Origin: Methylobacterium terrae
Lineage (GTDB): Bacteria > Pseudomonadota > Alphaproteobacteria > Rhizobiales > Beijerinckiaceae
Direction: 5' to 3'
Assembly (NCBI RefSeq): GCF_003173755.1
Contig: NZ_CP029553.1
Span: 5,212,001-5,276,000, forward strand
DNA length: 64,000 nucleotides
Shown in pieces: positions 16,844 to 25,457 of this stretch. The notes below the pieces were generated by a model. That model had not been told where the DNA came from, made no database searches, and worked only from the letters and a program-made list of their open reading frames with translations. The translations under genes and the position numbers were made by a program. Every line of letters starts with the position of its first letter. Positions within the stretch are counted from its first letter, which is position 1.

Positions 16844-17896
16844 ATGCCGGCCCTCAACATCGTCCCGTTCGTCAGCGTCGACAACATGATGCGCCTCGTC
16901 CACGCGGTCGGGATCGAGGCGATGCTGGTCCGCCTCGCGGGCGCCGTCGCGGAGGACTTTTCGCGGTGGGACGCCTTCCACAAGACGCCGCGCATCGCCG
17001 CCCACAGCCCTGAGGGCGTCATCGAGCTGATGCCGACGAGCGACGGGCACACGTATGGCTTCAAATACGTCAACGGCCACCCGAAGAACGCGGCCGGCGG
17101 GCGCCAGACCGTCACCGCCTTCGGGGTGCTGGCCGATGTCGGCAACGGCTATCCCGTCCTGATCACCGAGATGACCCTGCTCACGGCGCTGCGCACCGCC
17201 GCCACGTCGGCGCTCGCCGCGAAATCCCTCGCGCGGCCGGGCTCTCGCACCATGGCGCTGATCGGCAACGGCGCCCAGGCCGAGTTCCAGGCCCTGGCCT
17301 TCCGGGCGCTCCTCGGGATCGACGCCTTGCGCCTGCACGACATCGACCCGGCGGCGACGCGAAAGTGCCTGCGCAACCTCGCCGGCCTCGGCTTCGACCT
17401 GACCGTCTGCGCCAGCACCGAGGAGGCGGTACGCGGCGCCGACATCGTCACCACCGTGACGGCGGACAAGCGCAACGCCGTCATCCTCGGCGGCAACCTC
17501 GTCGGGGAGGGGGTGCACGTCAACGCGGTCGGGGGCGACTGCCCGGGCAAGACCGAGCTGGCGCCAGAGGTGCTCGCCCGCGCCGCCCTCTTCGTCGAGT
17601 ACGAGCCGCAGACCCGGATCGAGGGCGAGATCCAGCAACTGGCGCCGGACCATCCGGTGACCGAGCTGTGGCGGGTCCTGACCGGCGAGGCGCCCGGGCG
17701 CCGGGATGCCCGGCAGGTCACGGTGTTCGACTCGGTCGGCTTCGCGATCGAGGATTTCTCCGCCCTGCGCACCGTGCGGGATCTCCTCGCCGAGCACCCG
17801 TACTACGAGAACCTAGACCTCCTCGCCGATCCGGACGATCCGCGCGACCTGTTCGGCATGCTGCAGCGGGCCCGACCGCCGCGCCTGGTCGCGTGA
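16844..17896 (+). CDS. ocd: Ornithine cyclodeaminase
   Basis: The 350-residue NAD-dependent enzyme converts L-ornithine to L-proline and ammonia. Features are the N-terminal substrate part (HKTPRIAAHSPEGVIELMP, KYVNGHPKN), a Rossmann fold (MALIGNGAQAEFQ), ADIVTTVTADK, and NAVGGDCPGKTEL, the characteristic ornithine-binding stretch. ATG immediately follows the arginase stop with no gap, so the genes are translationally coupled. With arginase it gives a two-step arginine to proline route. Confidence 0.95.
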   Translation: MPALNIVPFVSVDNMMRLVHAVGIEAMLVRLAGAVAEDFSRWDAFHKTPRIAAHSPEGVIELMPTSDGHTYGFKYVNGHPKNAAGGRQTVTAFGVLADVGNGYPVLITEMTLLTALRTAATSALAAKSLARPGSRTMALIGNGAQAEFQALAFRALLGIDALRLHDIDPAATRKCLRNLAGLGFDLTVCASTEEAVRGADIVTTVTADKRNAVILGGNLVGEGVHVNAVGGDCPGKTELAPEVLARAALFVEYEPQTRIEGEIQQLAPDHPVTELWRVLTGEAPGRRDARQVTVFDSVGFAIEDFSALRTVRDLLAEHPYYENLDLLADPDDPRDLFGMLQRARPPRLVA

Positions 17897-18400
17897 GAGG
17901 CCGCCCGGACGACGCGCCGGGATCCTTCCGAAGACTTCATGCTTCTTGCCCGGCCGGTCGCGACGTCTTCCACCTGAGAACGCGCCGCGAGCCGCGGGGG
18001 AGATCTTCGGATGCCTCCGGGAGTGCTGGAAGGCGTCCACACGGCGACCTTGTGCGGCAGCAACGACCGTCGCGATCGCCAGGGAGGAGTGGGATCCGTT
18101 CGTCGCGACGGCCGTCCGGAGATCGAACGTCTGCGAAAACCCGCGTTCCCGCTCACATCGTCCCGCGACGGTCCGGGACCGGCCGACCGGGGATTGTGCA
18201 CAGGCCTTCCCCAACGAAACTACCTACGCAGTTTTCGCAGTCGCAACGTAAGGCCTTGTCACCGATCCATTTTCCGAAATCGCTTTGGTTAACAACACTC
18301 TAAGGACCCACTCCGGCATATCGACACGTTCTGAAACATCTGGCATCTCAAGTCCTGCGAACGGGACACGACAATAGTCCCACAGATGAGGATGACCCCG
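17897..18400. other. Gene-free stretch ahead of the peptide locus
   Basis: No gene was found. The last 180 bases are less GC-rich than their surroundings and probably hold the promoter of the peptide gene at 18401. No sigma-70-like pair could be fixed with confidence. Confidence 0.5.
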
Positions 18401-18535
18401 ATGAAGAAGCTCGATGTCGCCGCCCTCGCCACCGTCGCCGGCGGCACCCTGATCTGCAAGCCCGTCTGCGCCCCGGCCTGCCCGCCGGCCCCCTGCGCCC
18501 CCACCAAGTGCGACACCAAGTCGAAGAAGTGCTGA
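18401..18535 (+). CDS. Double-glycine leader, cysteine-rich peptide (putative bacteriocin or RiPP precursor)
   Basis: This 44-residue product is too short for routine gene calling. The leader MKKLDVAALATVAGG ends in Gly-Gly with Leu at -12, Leu at -7 and Val at -4, matching the class II bacteriocin leader pattern cut by C39 peptidases. The predicted core has 29 residues with cysteines at core positions 4, 8, 12, 17, 22 and 29, six Pro and a Lys-rich end (KSKKC). GAGG at 18388-18391 lies nine bases before ATG 18401, which favours this start over in-frame ATGs at 18386 and 18392. A C39 exporter, adaptor and TolC follow. Six cysteines could give three disulfides or be enzymatically modified. Target and activity unknown. 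Confidence 0.75.
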   Translation: MKKLDVAALATVAGGTLICKPVCAPACPPAPCAPTKCDTKSKKC

Positions 18536-18543
18536 AAGCGCTG

Positions 18544-18570
18544 AGCAGGATCGCATCGCGCGATCCTGCT
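18544..18570 (+). terminator. Hairpin after the peptide gene (attenuator or weak terminator)
   Basis: A perfect 11-base-pair stem (18544-18554 with 18560-18570) with a five-base loop begins nine bases after the peptide stop. There is no T run, only TAGACGCTTGTT. Partial termination or protection of the upstream message would let the peptide be made in excess over the export genes (inference). Confidence 0.6.
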
Positions 18571-18695
18571 TAGACGCTTGTTGACGCCTCTCGCCTATCG
18601 CCGGAGGGGCCCCCGCTCCGGCGCCGGCCGTCCCGGCCGGCGGCGCGGTGCCGGGCGCGGATCGGGGCGGGGCTTCGGAGAAGGACCAGAGCCTG

Positions 18696-19652
18696 ATGAC
18701 GATGCCCCCCCGGATCCCCTGGACCTATGCCCGTCTCGCCGGCCTGCCGCTTTCCTGGCGCCGGCGCCTCCTGCGCCTGATCCTGACGGGGCGCGGCCTC
18801 GCCGCCCGCCTCCGGGGCCGGCGTCGGGACACGGGCTTCGCCGCCACCTTCGAGAGCGTGTTGCGCCTGCCGCGCCGCGAGGCCCTGCGCCTGTCGGCGC
18901 AGGCCCACCACCACGACGTCGCCACCGAGCTCGAGTGGTGCGCGCTCCACCGGCGCCCGGTCGACGCCATCCTGCGCGACATGGAGCGCGTCACCGTCAC
19001 CGCGCCCGAGATCATGGAGCGCGTCGCCGCCGGGGGACGGCCGGTGATCCTGGCGCCCCTTCACATGGGCGCCTACGTGCTCGGCCTCGCCACCCTGATG
19101 ACCCGCTACTTCCCCGGGCGGCCGATGCTGGTGCTGCGCCAGCGCGACGACATGGCGATGGAGACGGCGGTGATCGAGCGCCTGCGCGAGATCGGCACCG
19201 ACGTGCGCTTCCTCACCGTCGGCGAGCGCGCCGACTTCCTGTCGGCGGTGCGCTTCGCCCAGAAGGGTGCGGTGATCGTGGTGTTCTGCGACCTCGCGCC
19301 CGCCTACGGCGCCCCGGCCGAGATGCCGATGTTCGGGCTGCCCTTCCGCTTCGCCTTCGGCACCGACACCCTGGCCCGGCTCACCGGCGCGACCGTGGTG
19401 CCGCTCGCCACCACCATGGGCGATCACGGCGACACGGTGAGTGTCAGCCAGCCCTTCGAGGTGCGGAGCAGCGCGCCGGACGAGCGGGCGATGGTGGCCG
19501 GCATCATGCGCCGGCACCTCCAGGCGGCGATCGCGGGCAGGCCGGACCAGTGGCATCTCTGGCCCTCGCTCGCCGATTATTTACCCTCGTCTGCCAGTGT
19601 CCAGGCCAACTCTCCGGCAGGCGGGGAGGCGCCGCAGAGCCTCGCGGCGTAA
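18696..19652 (+). CDS. LpxL/HtrB-like lysophospholipid acyltransferase-family protein
   Basis: About 318 residues from the ATG at 18696, which follows GGAGAAGGA; an ATG six bases later is also possible. The region VILAPLHMGAYVLGLATLM (H123) corresponds to the H-x4-(D/E) catalytic block of LpxL-type acyltransferases. MLVLRQR, VIVVFCDLAPAYG and MFGLPFRFAFGTDTLARLTGA match later family blocks. The acidic residue expected five positions after His is Val here, so catalysis may differ or be lost. It has no obvious signal peptide. It sits between the peptide gene and its exporter, 21 bases from the adaptor gene, so it may acylate the peptide or an associated lipid (inference). Confidence 0.75.
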   Translation: MTMPPRIPWTYARLAGLPLSWRRRLLRLILTGRGLAARLRGRRRDTGFAATFESVLRLPRREALRLSAQAHHHDVATELEWCALHRRPVDAILRDMERVTVTAPEIMERVAAGGRPVILAPLHMGAYVLGLATLMTRYFPGRPMLVLRQRDDMAMETAVIERLREIGTDVRFLTVGERADFLSAVRFAQKGAVIVVFCDLAPAYGAPAEMPMFGLPFRFAFGTDTLARLTGATVVPLATTMGDHGDTVSVSQPFEVRSSAPDERAMVAGIMRRHLQAAIAGRPDQWHLWPSLADYLPSSASVQANSPAGGEAPQSLAA

Positions 19653-19673
19653 GGTCTCGCGAGCGGACGGTCG

Positions 19674-20951
19674 ATGAGCGAACCCCCGGCGCCTCCCCCC
19701 GCGGAGGCCAGTTTCCAGCGCCGGCGGATCAGCGGCACCGTTCATCTCCAGCACGACCGCGGCAGCGTCTGGATGGCGTGGTTCTTCGGCGCCATCATCG
19801 TGGTCATCGTGGGGAGCCTCTTCCTCGGCCGGCTCGCGCGCTCGGAAGCGGTGCGCGGCTACGTCTCGGCGGCGTCGGGCCTCACCCGCCTCGACGCCCA
19901 GGCCGCCGGCATCGTCCGGGAGATCGCGGTCAAGCAGGGCGACACGATCGCCCGCGGCCAGCGCCTGATGCAGGTGCAGCTGCGCGAGCAGACGACGGGG
20001 GGCGTCTCGACCGTCGGCGCGACCCTGCGCAGCCTCCAGGAGCGCCGCACCAGCCTCAATGCCGAGCAGGCGCGCCTCGCCGCCTATCTCGATTCGACCC
20101 GCGGCGACCGCGACGAGACCGAGCGCAACATCGCCGCGGTGGTCCGCGCCCTCGACGAGCAGGAGCGCACCCTCAAGGAGGGCCTGAGACAGCAGGAGGA
20201 GATGGTCGCCCGGGTCGAGGCCTACCTGCGCCAGGGCTACGCCACCCGCGAGAGCCTCAACGGCCAGCGCCGGGCCGCCCTCGACTATGCCCGCCAGATC
20301 GCCGAATTGCGCGCCCGCCGGGCCGAGCTGAAGCAGGGCACCTCCGAGCGCCTGCGGGCGCAACGCACCGGCGACACCGAGAAGGCTGCCCAGCTCACCG
20401 CCACCCGCAACGAGTTGAGCGCCATCGAGGCGCAGATCACCGCGATCGGCGCCCAGTCGCGCATCGACGTGGTGGCGCCCACCGACGGCCAGGTCGCCGG
20501 CCTCTACGTCCAGCCCGGCGATTCGGTCACCGCCGACCAGGTCGTGGCGATCCTCGGCGACACGAGGGCCGATCCCCTGATCGTCCTCGAGGTGCCGGCC
20601 CGCGCCATCGGGCTCGCCAAGGTCGGGCAGGAGGTGGTGCTGAAATACGACGCCTTCCCGTTCAAGACCTTCGGCATCGCCAAGGGGGCGATCGCGGTGA
20701 TCTCCGGCACCCCCTTGCGCAACCCGATGCTGGCCTCGGCCGAGGAGGGCGGGGGCGAGGCCGCCGCCGCGGCCTCGCGCCAATCCGTCTACCGGGTCGA
20801 GGTGCGGCCCGAATCGCGCACCATGCGCGCCTACGGGATCGACGAGCCGATCCGCATCGGCTCGACGCTTTCGGCCGACATCGTGGTCGAGCGGCGCCGT
20901 CTGATCGACTGGATGCTCGATCCGATCCGGGCGATGCGCGGCAGGGGGTGA
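19674..20951 (+). CDS. HlyD/CvaA-type periplasmic adaptor of a peptide exporter
   Basis: The 425-residue membrane fusion protein has one membrane segment (about 35-53, AWFFGAIIVVIVGSLFLG), a first lipoyl half (GIVREIAVKQGDTIARGQRL), a long coiled-coil hairpin (about 100-270), a second lipoyl half (IDVVAPTDGQVAGLYVQPGD) and a beta-barrel end. This is the layout of CvaA/RaxA adaptors, which link a C39 ABC exporter in the inner membrane to TolC. The next gene, that exporter, begins four bases after its stop. Confidence 0.92.
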   Translation: MSEPPAPPPAEASFQRRRISGTVHLQHDRGSVWMAWFFGAIIVVIVGSLFLGRLARSEAVRGYVSAASGLTRLDAQAAGIVREIAVKQGDTIARGQRLMQVQLREQTTGGVSTVGATLRSLQERRTSLNAEQARLAAYLDSTRGDRDETERNIAAVVRALDEQERTLKEGLRQQEEMVARVEAYLRQGYATRESLNGQRRAALDYARQIAELRARRAELKQGTSERLRAQRTGDTEKAAQLTATRNELSAIEAQITAIGAQSRIDVVAPTDGQVAGLYVQPGDSVTADQVVAILGDTRADPLIVLEVPARAIGLAKVGQEVVLKYDAFPFKTFGIAKGAIAVISGTPLRNPMLASAEEGGGEAAAAASRQSVYRVEVRPESRTMRAYGIDEPIRIGSTLSADIVVERRRLIDWMLDPIRAMRGRG

Positions 20952-20955
20952 ATCG

Positions 20956-23109
20956 ATGACCGACTGGCTCAAGCGCGCGCTCGCGCCCAAGCGGCGGGTG
21001 CGCTCGATCCTGCAGAACGAGGCCAACGAGTGCGGGCTCGCGGCGCTGGCGATGGTGGCGAACTACCACCGCCACGACATCGACCTCGCCTACCTGCGCG
21101 CGCTGTTCCCGCTCTCGCGCAACGGCATGACCCTCGCGAGCATCGTGACGCTCGCCGACAGCCTCGGCCTCGACGCCAGCGGCTACGCCCTCGACGGGGT
21201 GATCGAACTCGAGCAGGTGGCGCTGCCGGCGATCCTGCACTGGCGCGGCAACCACTTCGTGGTGCTGGAGAAGATTGTTCGCGGGCGCTACCACGTCCAG
21301 GATCCGGAATTCGGCCTGCGCATCTACGAGCGCGCCGACATGGAGCGGCTGTTCGGCGGCATCGTGCTCGAATTCGCGCCCCGGATGGACTTCAAGGCGA
21401 TCAGGGTCGGCGGGCGGCTCAAGCTGTTCGACATCCTGCGCACGGCCCGGGGCCTCGGCGGAACGGTCTGGCAGATCACGCTCGTCTCGGTGGCGATCTC
21501 GCTTCTCGGCCTCACCACCCCGGTGCTGCTCCAGATCGCGCTCGACGTGGTGATCCCGCAGGTCGACCTCGACCTGATGCAGATGCTCGCCGCCGGCCTC
21601 GTCCTGATGATGCTGTTCGAGGCGTTCGGGCAGTGGCTGCGCGGCTACATCGCGTTGCGTGCGTCGACGCTGCTCCAGCTCCAGTTCACCCGCAACGTCG
21701 TCGGCCACGCGCTCCGGCTGCCGCTGAGCTACTTCGAATTGCGCCATCCGGGCGACTTCGTCACCCGGATCCAGTCGATCGACACGATCCGCAACTTCAT
21801 GGTCGGGGGCCTCGTCACGTCGTTCGCCGATATCGGCACGTCGTTCCTGCTCGTCGGGCTGATGTACTACTACTCGCCCGCCATGGCCTCGATCACGCTG
21901 GCGACGCTCGCCGCGGTGCTGGCGATGCGCTTCGTCACCTTCCCGACGCTCGACCGCGCCACCGCCGGCTCGCTCGAGGCGCGCTCGCAGGAGCAGGCGA
22001 GCCTGATCGACGGGTTGCAGCGCATCGGGGCGCTGAAGGCGCATAACAGCACCGAACTCTTCGCCATAACCTGGTTCGAGAGCTTCGCGCGCTTCGCCAA
22101 CCTCGACTTCCGGGCGAAGAAAGCCGGGCTCGACGCCGAGTTCATGATGCACGTCGTGATCGCGCTCAGCACCGTGACGACGCTCTATCTCGGCATCACC
22201 GGCGTCATCAAGAACACGCTGACGATCGGCACGCTCTACGCCTTCATCGCGCTGCGCGGCGACTTCTTCGAGCGGGTCAACCACCTGACCTCGAGCCTGC
22301 TCCAGCTCGCCGCCCTCAAGGTCCACGTCGCCCGCCTCGACGACGTGATCGGGCAGGCGCCAGAGGAGGGCCTGCACGAGGCGGGCGTCCACCGGGCGAT
22401 TCGCAAGGAGGTGAAGGTCGAGGACGTCACGATCCGCTTCGGCCGCGGCGACGAGCCGATCCTGACCGGCGCCTCGCTCACCATCGATGTCAGCCGCTGC
22501 GAGACGATCGCGATCGTCGGCGCCTCGGGCTCGGGCAAGTCGTCGCTGATGCGGATCCTCGCGAGCCTCACCGAGCCCGCCGCCGGCTCGGTCACGGTCG
22601 ACGGCGTGCCCCTGAGCCAGTTCGGCAAGCGCGAGTACCGGGCCAATCTCGGGGTCGTCTTCGCGGATGACGGCCTGTTCGCCGGCACGGTCGCCGACAA
22701 CCTGTCGCTGTTCGATCCGGCCGTGTCGCACGCCGAGATGGAGGCGGCCCTGGTCCGCGTCGCCTTGCGCGAGGAGATCGAGCGGCTGCCGCAGGGCTAC
22801 GCCACCCACGTGTCGGAGGAGGGCAGCGTGCTCTCGACCGGCCAGCGCCGGCGCCTGCTGCTTGCCCGCGCCATCTGCCGCCGCCCGCGGCTGATGCTCC
22901 TCGACGAGGTGACGGCGAATCTCGACCCGGCGACGGAGGTCGCCCTCGTCGAGAGCCTGAAGGGCGTGCGGGCCGCCAAGATCTTCATCACCCATTCCGA
23001 GCGCCTGCTGGACCAGGTCGACCGGGTGTTCCGGATCGAGAACGGCCGCCTCACCGAGGAGCCGCGCCCGCCGAAGAAACCCGGGGCGCCGGTGCCGGAG
23101 GCGGCGTGA
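20956..23109 (+). CDS. Peptidase-containing ABC transporter (C39, CvaB/RaxB type)
   Basis: The 717-residue exporter has an N-terminal C39 peptidase domain with the complete site: Q20 and C26 in QNEANECGLAALAM, H100 in HWRGNHFVVLE and D116 in VQDPEFG. A six-helix membrane domain (about 150-430) and an ATPase domain follow: Walker A GASGSGKSS (about 522), a signature LSTGQRRR in place of LSGGQ (about 627), Walker B LMLLDEVTAN and H-loop THSER. Such proteins cut the double-glycine leader in the cytoplasm and export the core peptide. The substrate is very probably the peptide at 18401-18535. Confidence 0.95.
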   Translation: MTDWLKRALAPKRRVRSILQNEANECGLAALAMVANYHRHDIDLAYLRALFPLSRNGMTLASIVTLADSLGLDASGYALDGVIELEQVALPAILHWRGNHFVVLEKIVRGRYHVQDPEFGLRIYERADMERLFGGIVLEFAPRMDFKAIRVGGRLKLFDILRTARGLGGTVWQITLVSVAISLLGLTTPVLLQIALDVVIPQVDLDLMQMLAAGLVLMMLFEAFGQWLRGYIALRASTLLQLQFTRNVVGHALRLPLSYFELRHPGDFVTRIQSIDTIRNFMVGGLVTSFADIGTSFLLVGLMYYYSPAMASITLATLAAVLAMRFVTFPTLDRATAGSLEARSQEQASLIDGLQRIGALKAHNSTELFAITWFESFARFANLDFRAKKAGLDAEFMMHVVIALSTVTTLYLGITGVIKNTLTIGTLYAFIALRGDFFERVNHLTSSLLQLAALKVHVARLDDVIGQAPEEGLHEAGVHRAIRKEVKVEDVTIRFGRGDEPILTGASLTIDVSRCETIAIVGASGSGKSSLMRILASLTEPAAGSVTVDGVPLSQFGKREYRANLGVVFADDGLFAGTVADNLSLFDPAVSHAEMEAALVRVALREEIERLPQGYATHVSEEGSVLSTGQRRRLLLARAICRRPRLMLLDEVTANLDPATEVALVESLKGVRAAKIFITHSERLLDQVDRVFRIENGRLTEEPRPPKKPGAPVPEAA

Positions 23110-23306
23110 GGGGGGGCGGCGCTCGCCGGCCTGGAGGTCTTGCGGGCGGCGAGCGACGGAAGCGAATGAGTCGAGCTCCACGAACGTCGACGCCGCGCGA
23201 CGTCATCCTGTGGCGAGCCTCGGCGAGAAGCCGGGATAACGATGGAGATCTTGAACCCGATCAATCGAAACAAGGATCGACTGTCAGCTGTTTCCTCTTC
23301 CCCTGG

Positions 23307-23325
23307 CGACCTCATCCTGAGGTCG
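23307..23325. repeat. Short palindrome of the CTCATCCTGAGGT type
   Basis: An eight-base-pair stem (23307-23314 with 23318-23325) with a TCC loop lies between the converging exporter and TolC genes. The same core occurs in the large palindrome at 15137-15237. It is the only notable element in the 286-base gap 23110-23395. Confidence 0.65.
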
Positions 23326-23395
23326 CGGATGGAAAAAGACGGTGGCGGGGTGCAGGGCGGTGAACGTCCCGACCCCTTTCAGCAGACCAGTACCT

Positions 23396-24928
23396 TCACT
23401 GCGGCTCCGCTTCCGCCCGCGATACCCGGAGCACCGGCACCGGAAACGGCCTCGGAACCGGCGCCGTGCTGCCGCGCAAGGCGGGCGGCGCCACTTGCGG
23501 GACCACTTGCGGGGCCACTTGCGGGACCACTTGCGGGACCACTTGCGGGGCCGCCGCGAGGGAACGGCGCAGGGGCGGCGGCGGCGGGGGCGCGAGCGCC
23601 TCGAAGCGCCGGGCCGACGATCCGCCGGGCGCGGCGTCGAGGAGCGCCGCCACGGCGGCGAGTTGCAGCGACTGCCCGTCGCGCTCGTTCAGCACGATCT
23701 CGGCCGCCACCTCGGCATTGGCGAGTTCGCCGCGGATGTTCAGCTCGTCGAGGACGGTGCGGAATCCCGCCGCCCGCTCGATCGCGAAGCCCCGCATCGT
23801 CTCGCGCAGCTCGCGGATCCGCGCCACCAGTTGCGTGTACTGCTCGGCGGTGGCCTGGCGCCGCGCGAAGGCGATGCGGGCCGAGGTGAGGGTCGCGAGC
23901 TCCCGGTCCTGGGCCTCGTAGCCGCGCTGGCGCGCCAGCGCCGACGCCTCGCCGATCCGCGGCAGGCTGCCGGGCTCGTAGATCGGCACGCTCGCGACCA
24001 CGCGGGTCGTGGTGTCGGTGATCCGGTCGAGGACCGGGCTGTAGCCGAGCTGCGCGATCTTGGAGAATTGCAGGTTGACCTTCGGCAGGAGGTCGGCGAC
24101 CGCAGCCTTCGCCTGGTAGCCGGCCGCCTCCGCCTCGAGCAGGGACGCCGCGATGTCGGGATTGGCCGTGCGCACCATCTCGGCGAAGGCATCGGCGCTG
24201 CGCGGCAGCCCGTCGGGCAGGCGCGGCGGCAGCATCCGCTCGGGCAGCATCCGGGTCAGGCGGGTGAAGTCGAGGCGCGACGCCGTGAGGTCGGCCTGGG
24301 CCCGCACGCGCAGCGCCTCGGCCTCCTGCACCCGCGAGCGGGCGAGCGCCACGTCGGTGCGGGTCGCGTCGTTGAGCTCGAACTGCTTGTCGGTGAAGGC
24401 GGTGATCCGCCGGATCGCCGCGGCTTGCGCCTCGCGCGCCGCGAGGATCCGGGTGTCGCGCAGGACCGCGATGTAGGCGATCGCGGTGTCGAGCAGCACC
24501 TGCTGGCGCCGGCCGATCAGGAGGAGCCGGCCCGATTCGGCGAGCACCCGGGCCGACTGGTAGGTGTTCCAGCGCCGGAAGCCGTCGAACAGCGGCAGGT
24601 TCGCCGAGAGCCCCACCACCGTCGGCGAGCGGCGCGGCGTCGCATCGAGCCCGACCACCGGAGGGGTGGCGTCCGGCGCGTAGGTGATGCGGCTGCGCAG
24701 GGGCCGGTCGGCCGTGAAGGCGACTGTCGGCATGAACGCGTCGATGGCGCCGCGCAGGCGCTCCTCGGCGCCGTCCTGGCGCGCGCGCTCGGCCCGCAGC
24801 ACGAAGCTCGTCTCCAGTGCCGCGGCGGAAGCCTCCTCGAGGCTCTGCGCCCGCGCCGCCCCGGCGGAGCCCGCCAGGAGCGCGAGGACCCAGCCCAGCC
24901 TCTCCAACCTCGCGCGCCGCACCGGCAT
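23396..24928 (-). CDS. TolC-family outer membrane efflux protein
   Basis: The 510-residue protein has a signal peptide (LGWVLALLAGSAGAARAQS) and two OEP repeats with long periplasmic helices: LFDGFRRWNTYQSARVLAE in the first and EPGSLPRIGEASALARQRG in the second. It is the channel subunit of type I export and RND systems. It converges on the C39 exporter and is most simply its outer membrane partner. The C-terminal tail (about 430-510) is Pro/Ala-rich and contains a four-residue repeat (PQVV/PQVA), unusual for TolC. A start 46 bases upstream in another frame was rejected. Confidence 0.92.
   Translation of the reverse strand: MPVRRARLERLGWVLALLAGSAGAARAQSLEEASAAALETSFVLRAERARQDGAEERLRGAIDAFMPTVAFTADRPLRSRITYAPDATPPVVGLDATPRRSPTVVGLSANLPLFDGFRRWNTYQSARVLAESGRLLLIGRRQQVLLDTAIAYIAVLRDTRILAAREAQAAAIRRITAFTDKQFELNDATRTDVALARSRVQEAEALRVRAQADLTASRLDFTRLTRMLPERMLPPRLPDGLPRSADAFAEMVRTANPDIAASLLEAEAAGYQAKAAVADLLPKVNLQFSKIAQLGYSPVLDRITDTTTRVVASVPIYEPGSLPRIGEASALARQRGYEAQDRELATLTSARIAFARRQATAEQYTQLVARIRELRETMRGFAIERAAGFRTVLDELNIRGELANAEVAAEIVLNERDGQSLQLAAVAALLDAAPGGSSARRFEALAPPPPPPLRRSLAAAPQVVPQVVPQVAPQVVPQVAPPALRGSTAPVPRPFPVPVLRVSRAEAEPQ
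23493..23552. repeat. 12-bp tandem repeat, five copies, inside the TolC-like gene
   Basis: Units ACTTGCGGGACC or ACTTGCGGGGCC start at 23493, 23505, 23517, 23529 and 23541. On the minus strand they encode PQVV and PQVA in the C-terminal tail, beyond the channel domain. Confidence 0.95.
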
Positions 24929-25457
24929 CTCGTCTCCGAAGGGATGGGGGCGTTCCGCGTCCCCGGGGCTTCACGCCCGGCGCGAATCCCGCGAACGGCC
25001 GCCCTCTTCTTCGCGCAACAGGGTGAACGAAGCCTTACCTTAGGGGGAAACAAGTCGGTGCGGAATCCCGGCCCCATGGCTGCGGAGGACAACAAGGTCG
25101 ATACGCACCGACGCACCTGCCATCGACTGCGGATAAACTTGATGTATCACGACAAGTCGGTAGCATTGTCAGAAGTCGAAGAAGAAATCATGGCAAGGCA
25201 CGCAACCGCCGCCAGCGGATTTTGCACCTTCCGCATCGTTTCGAGCTCCGCTGCGGCGGCCCGGAATGATGCCGGCGGCGTCGGCTCCGCCGCGCCGGTC
25301 GAACGGACGCGATGGCCCCCGGCCCCCGCACCCGGAGGGGAAAAACCGTTTGACGCCGGACGGCCCGCGGCCCTTCATGCCGGGCGAAAAACAACGATCC
25401 ACCCGGTGAGGATACGCCCTTGACCCGCTCCCGACGCGCGCCCGCGGCGGCGCTCGC
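24929..25457. other. Gene-free stretch between the TolC-like and reductase-like genes
   Basis: No convincing gene. The divergent promoters of the two flanking genes should be here. A plus-strand frame from about 25078 (MAAEDNKVDTHRRTC) has no ribosome site and degrades into low-complexity sequence, so it was not called. Confidence 0.5.

Noticed and set aside
18224..18556. Minus-strand frames overlapping the peptide gene
   Set aside because: They lack ribosome sites and leader or domain features, whereas the plus strand has a ribosome site, a GG leader and matching exporter genes.
25078..25423. Possible small gene upstream of the reductase gene
   Set aside because: No ribosome site, sequence degrades to low complexity, and no resemblance to a known family or a second GG-leader peptide.
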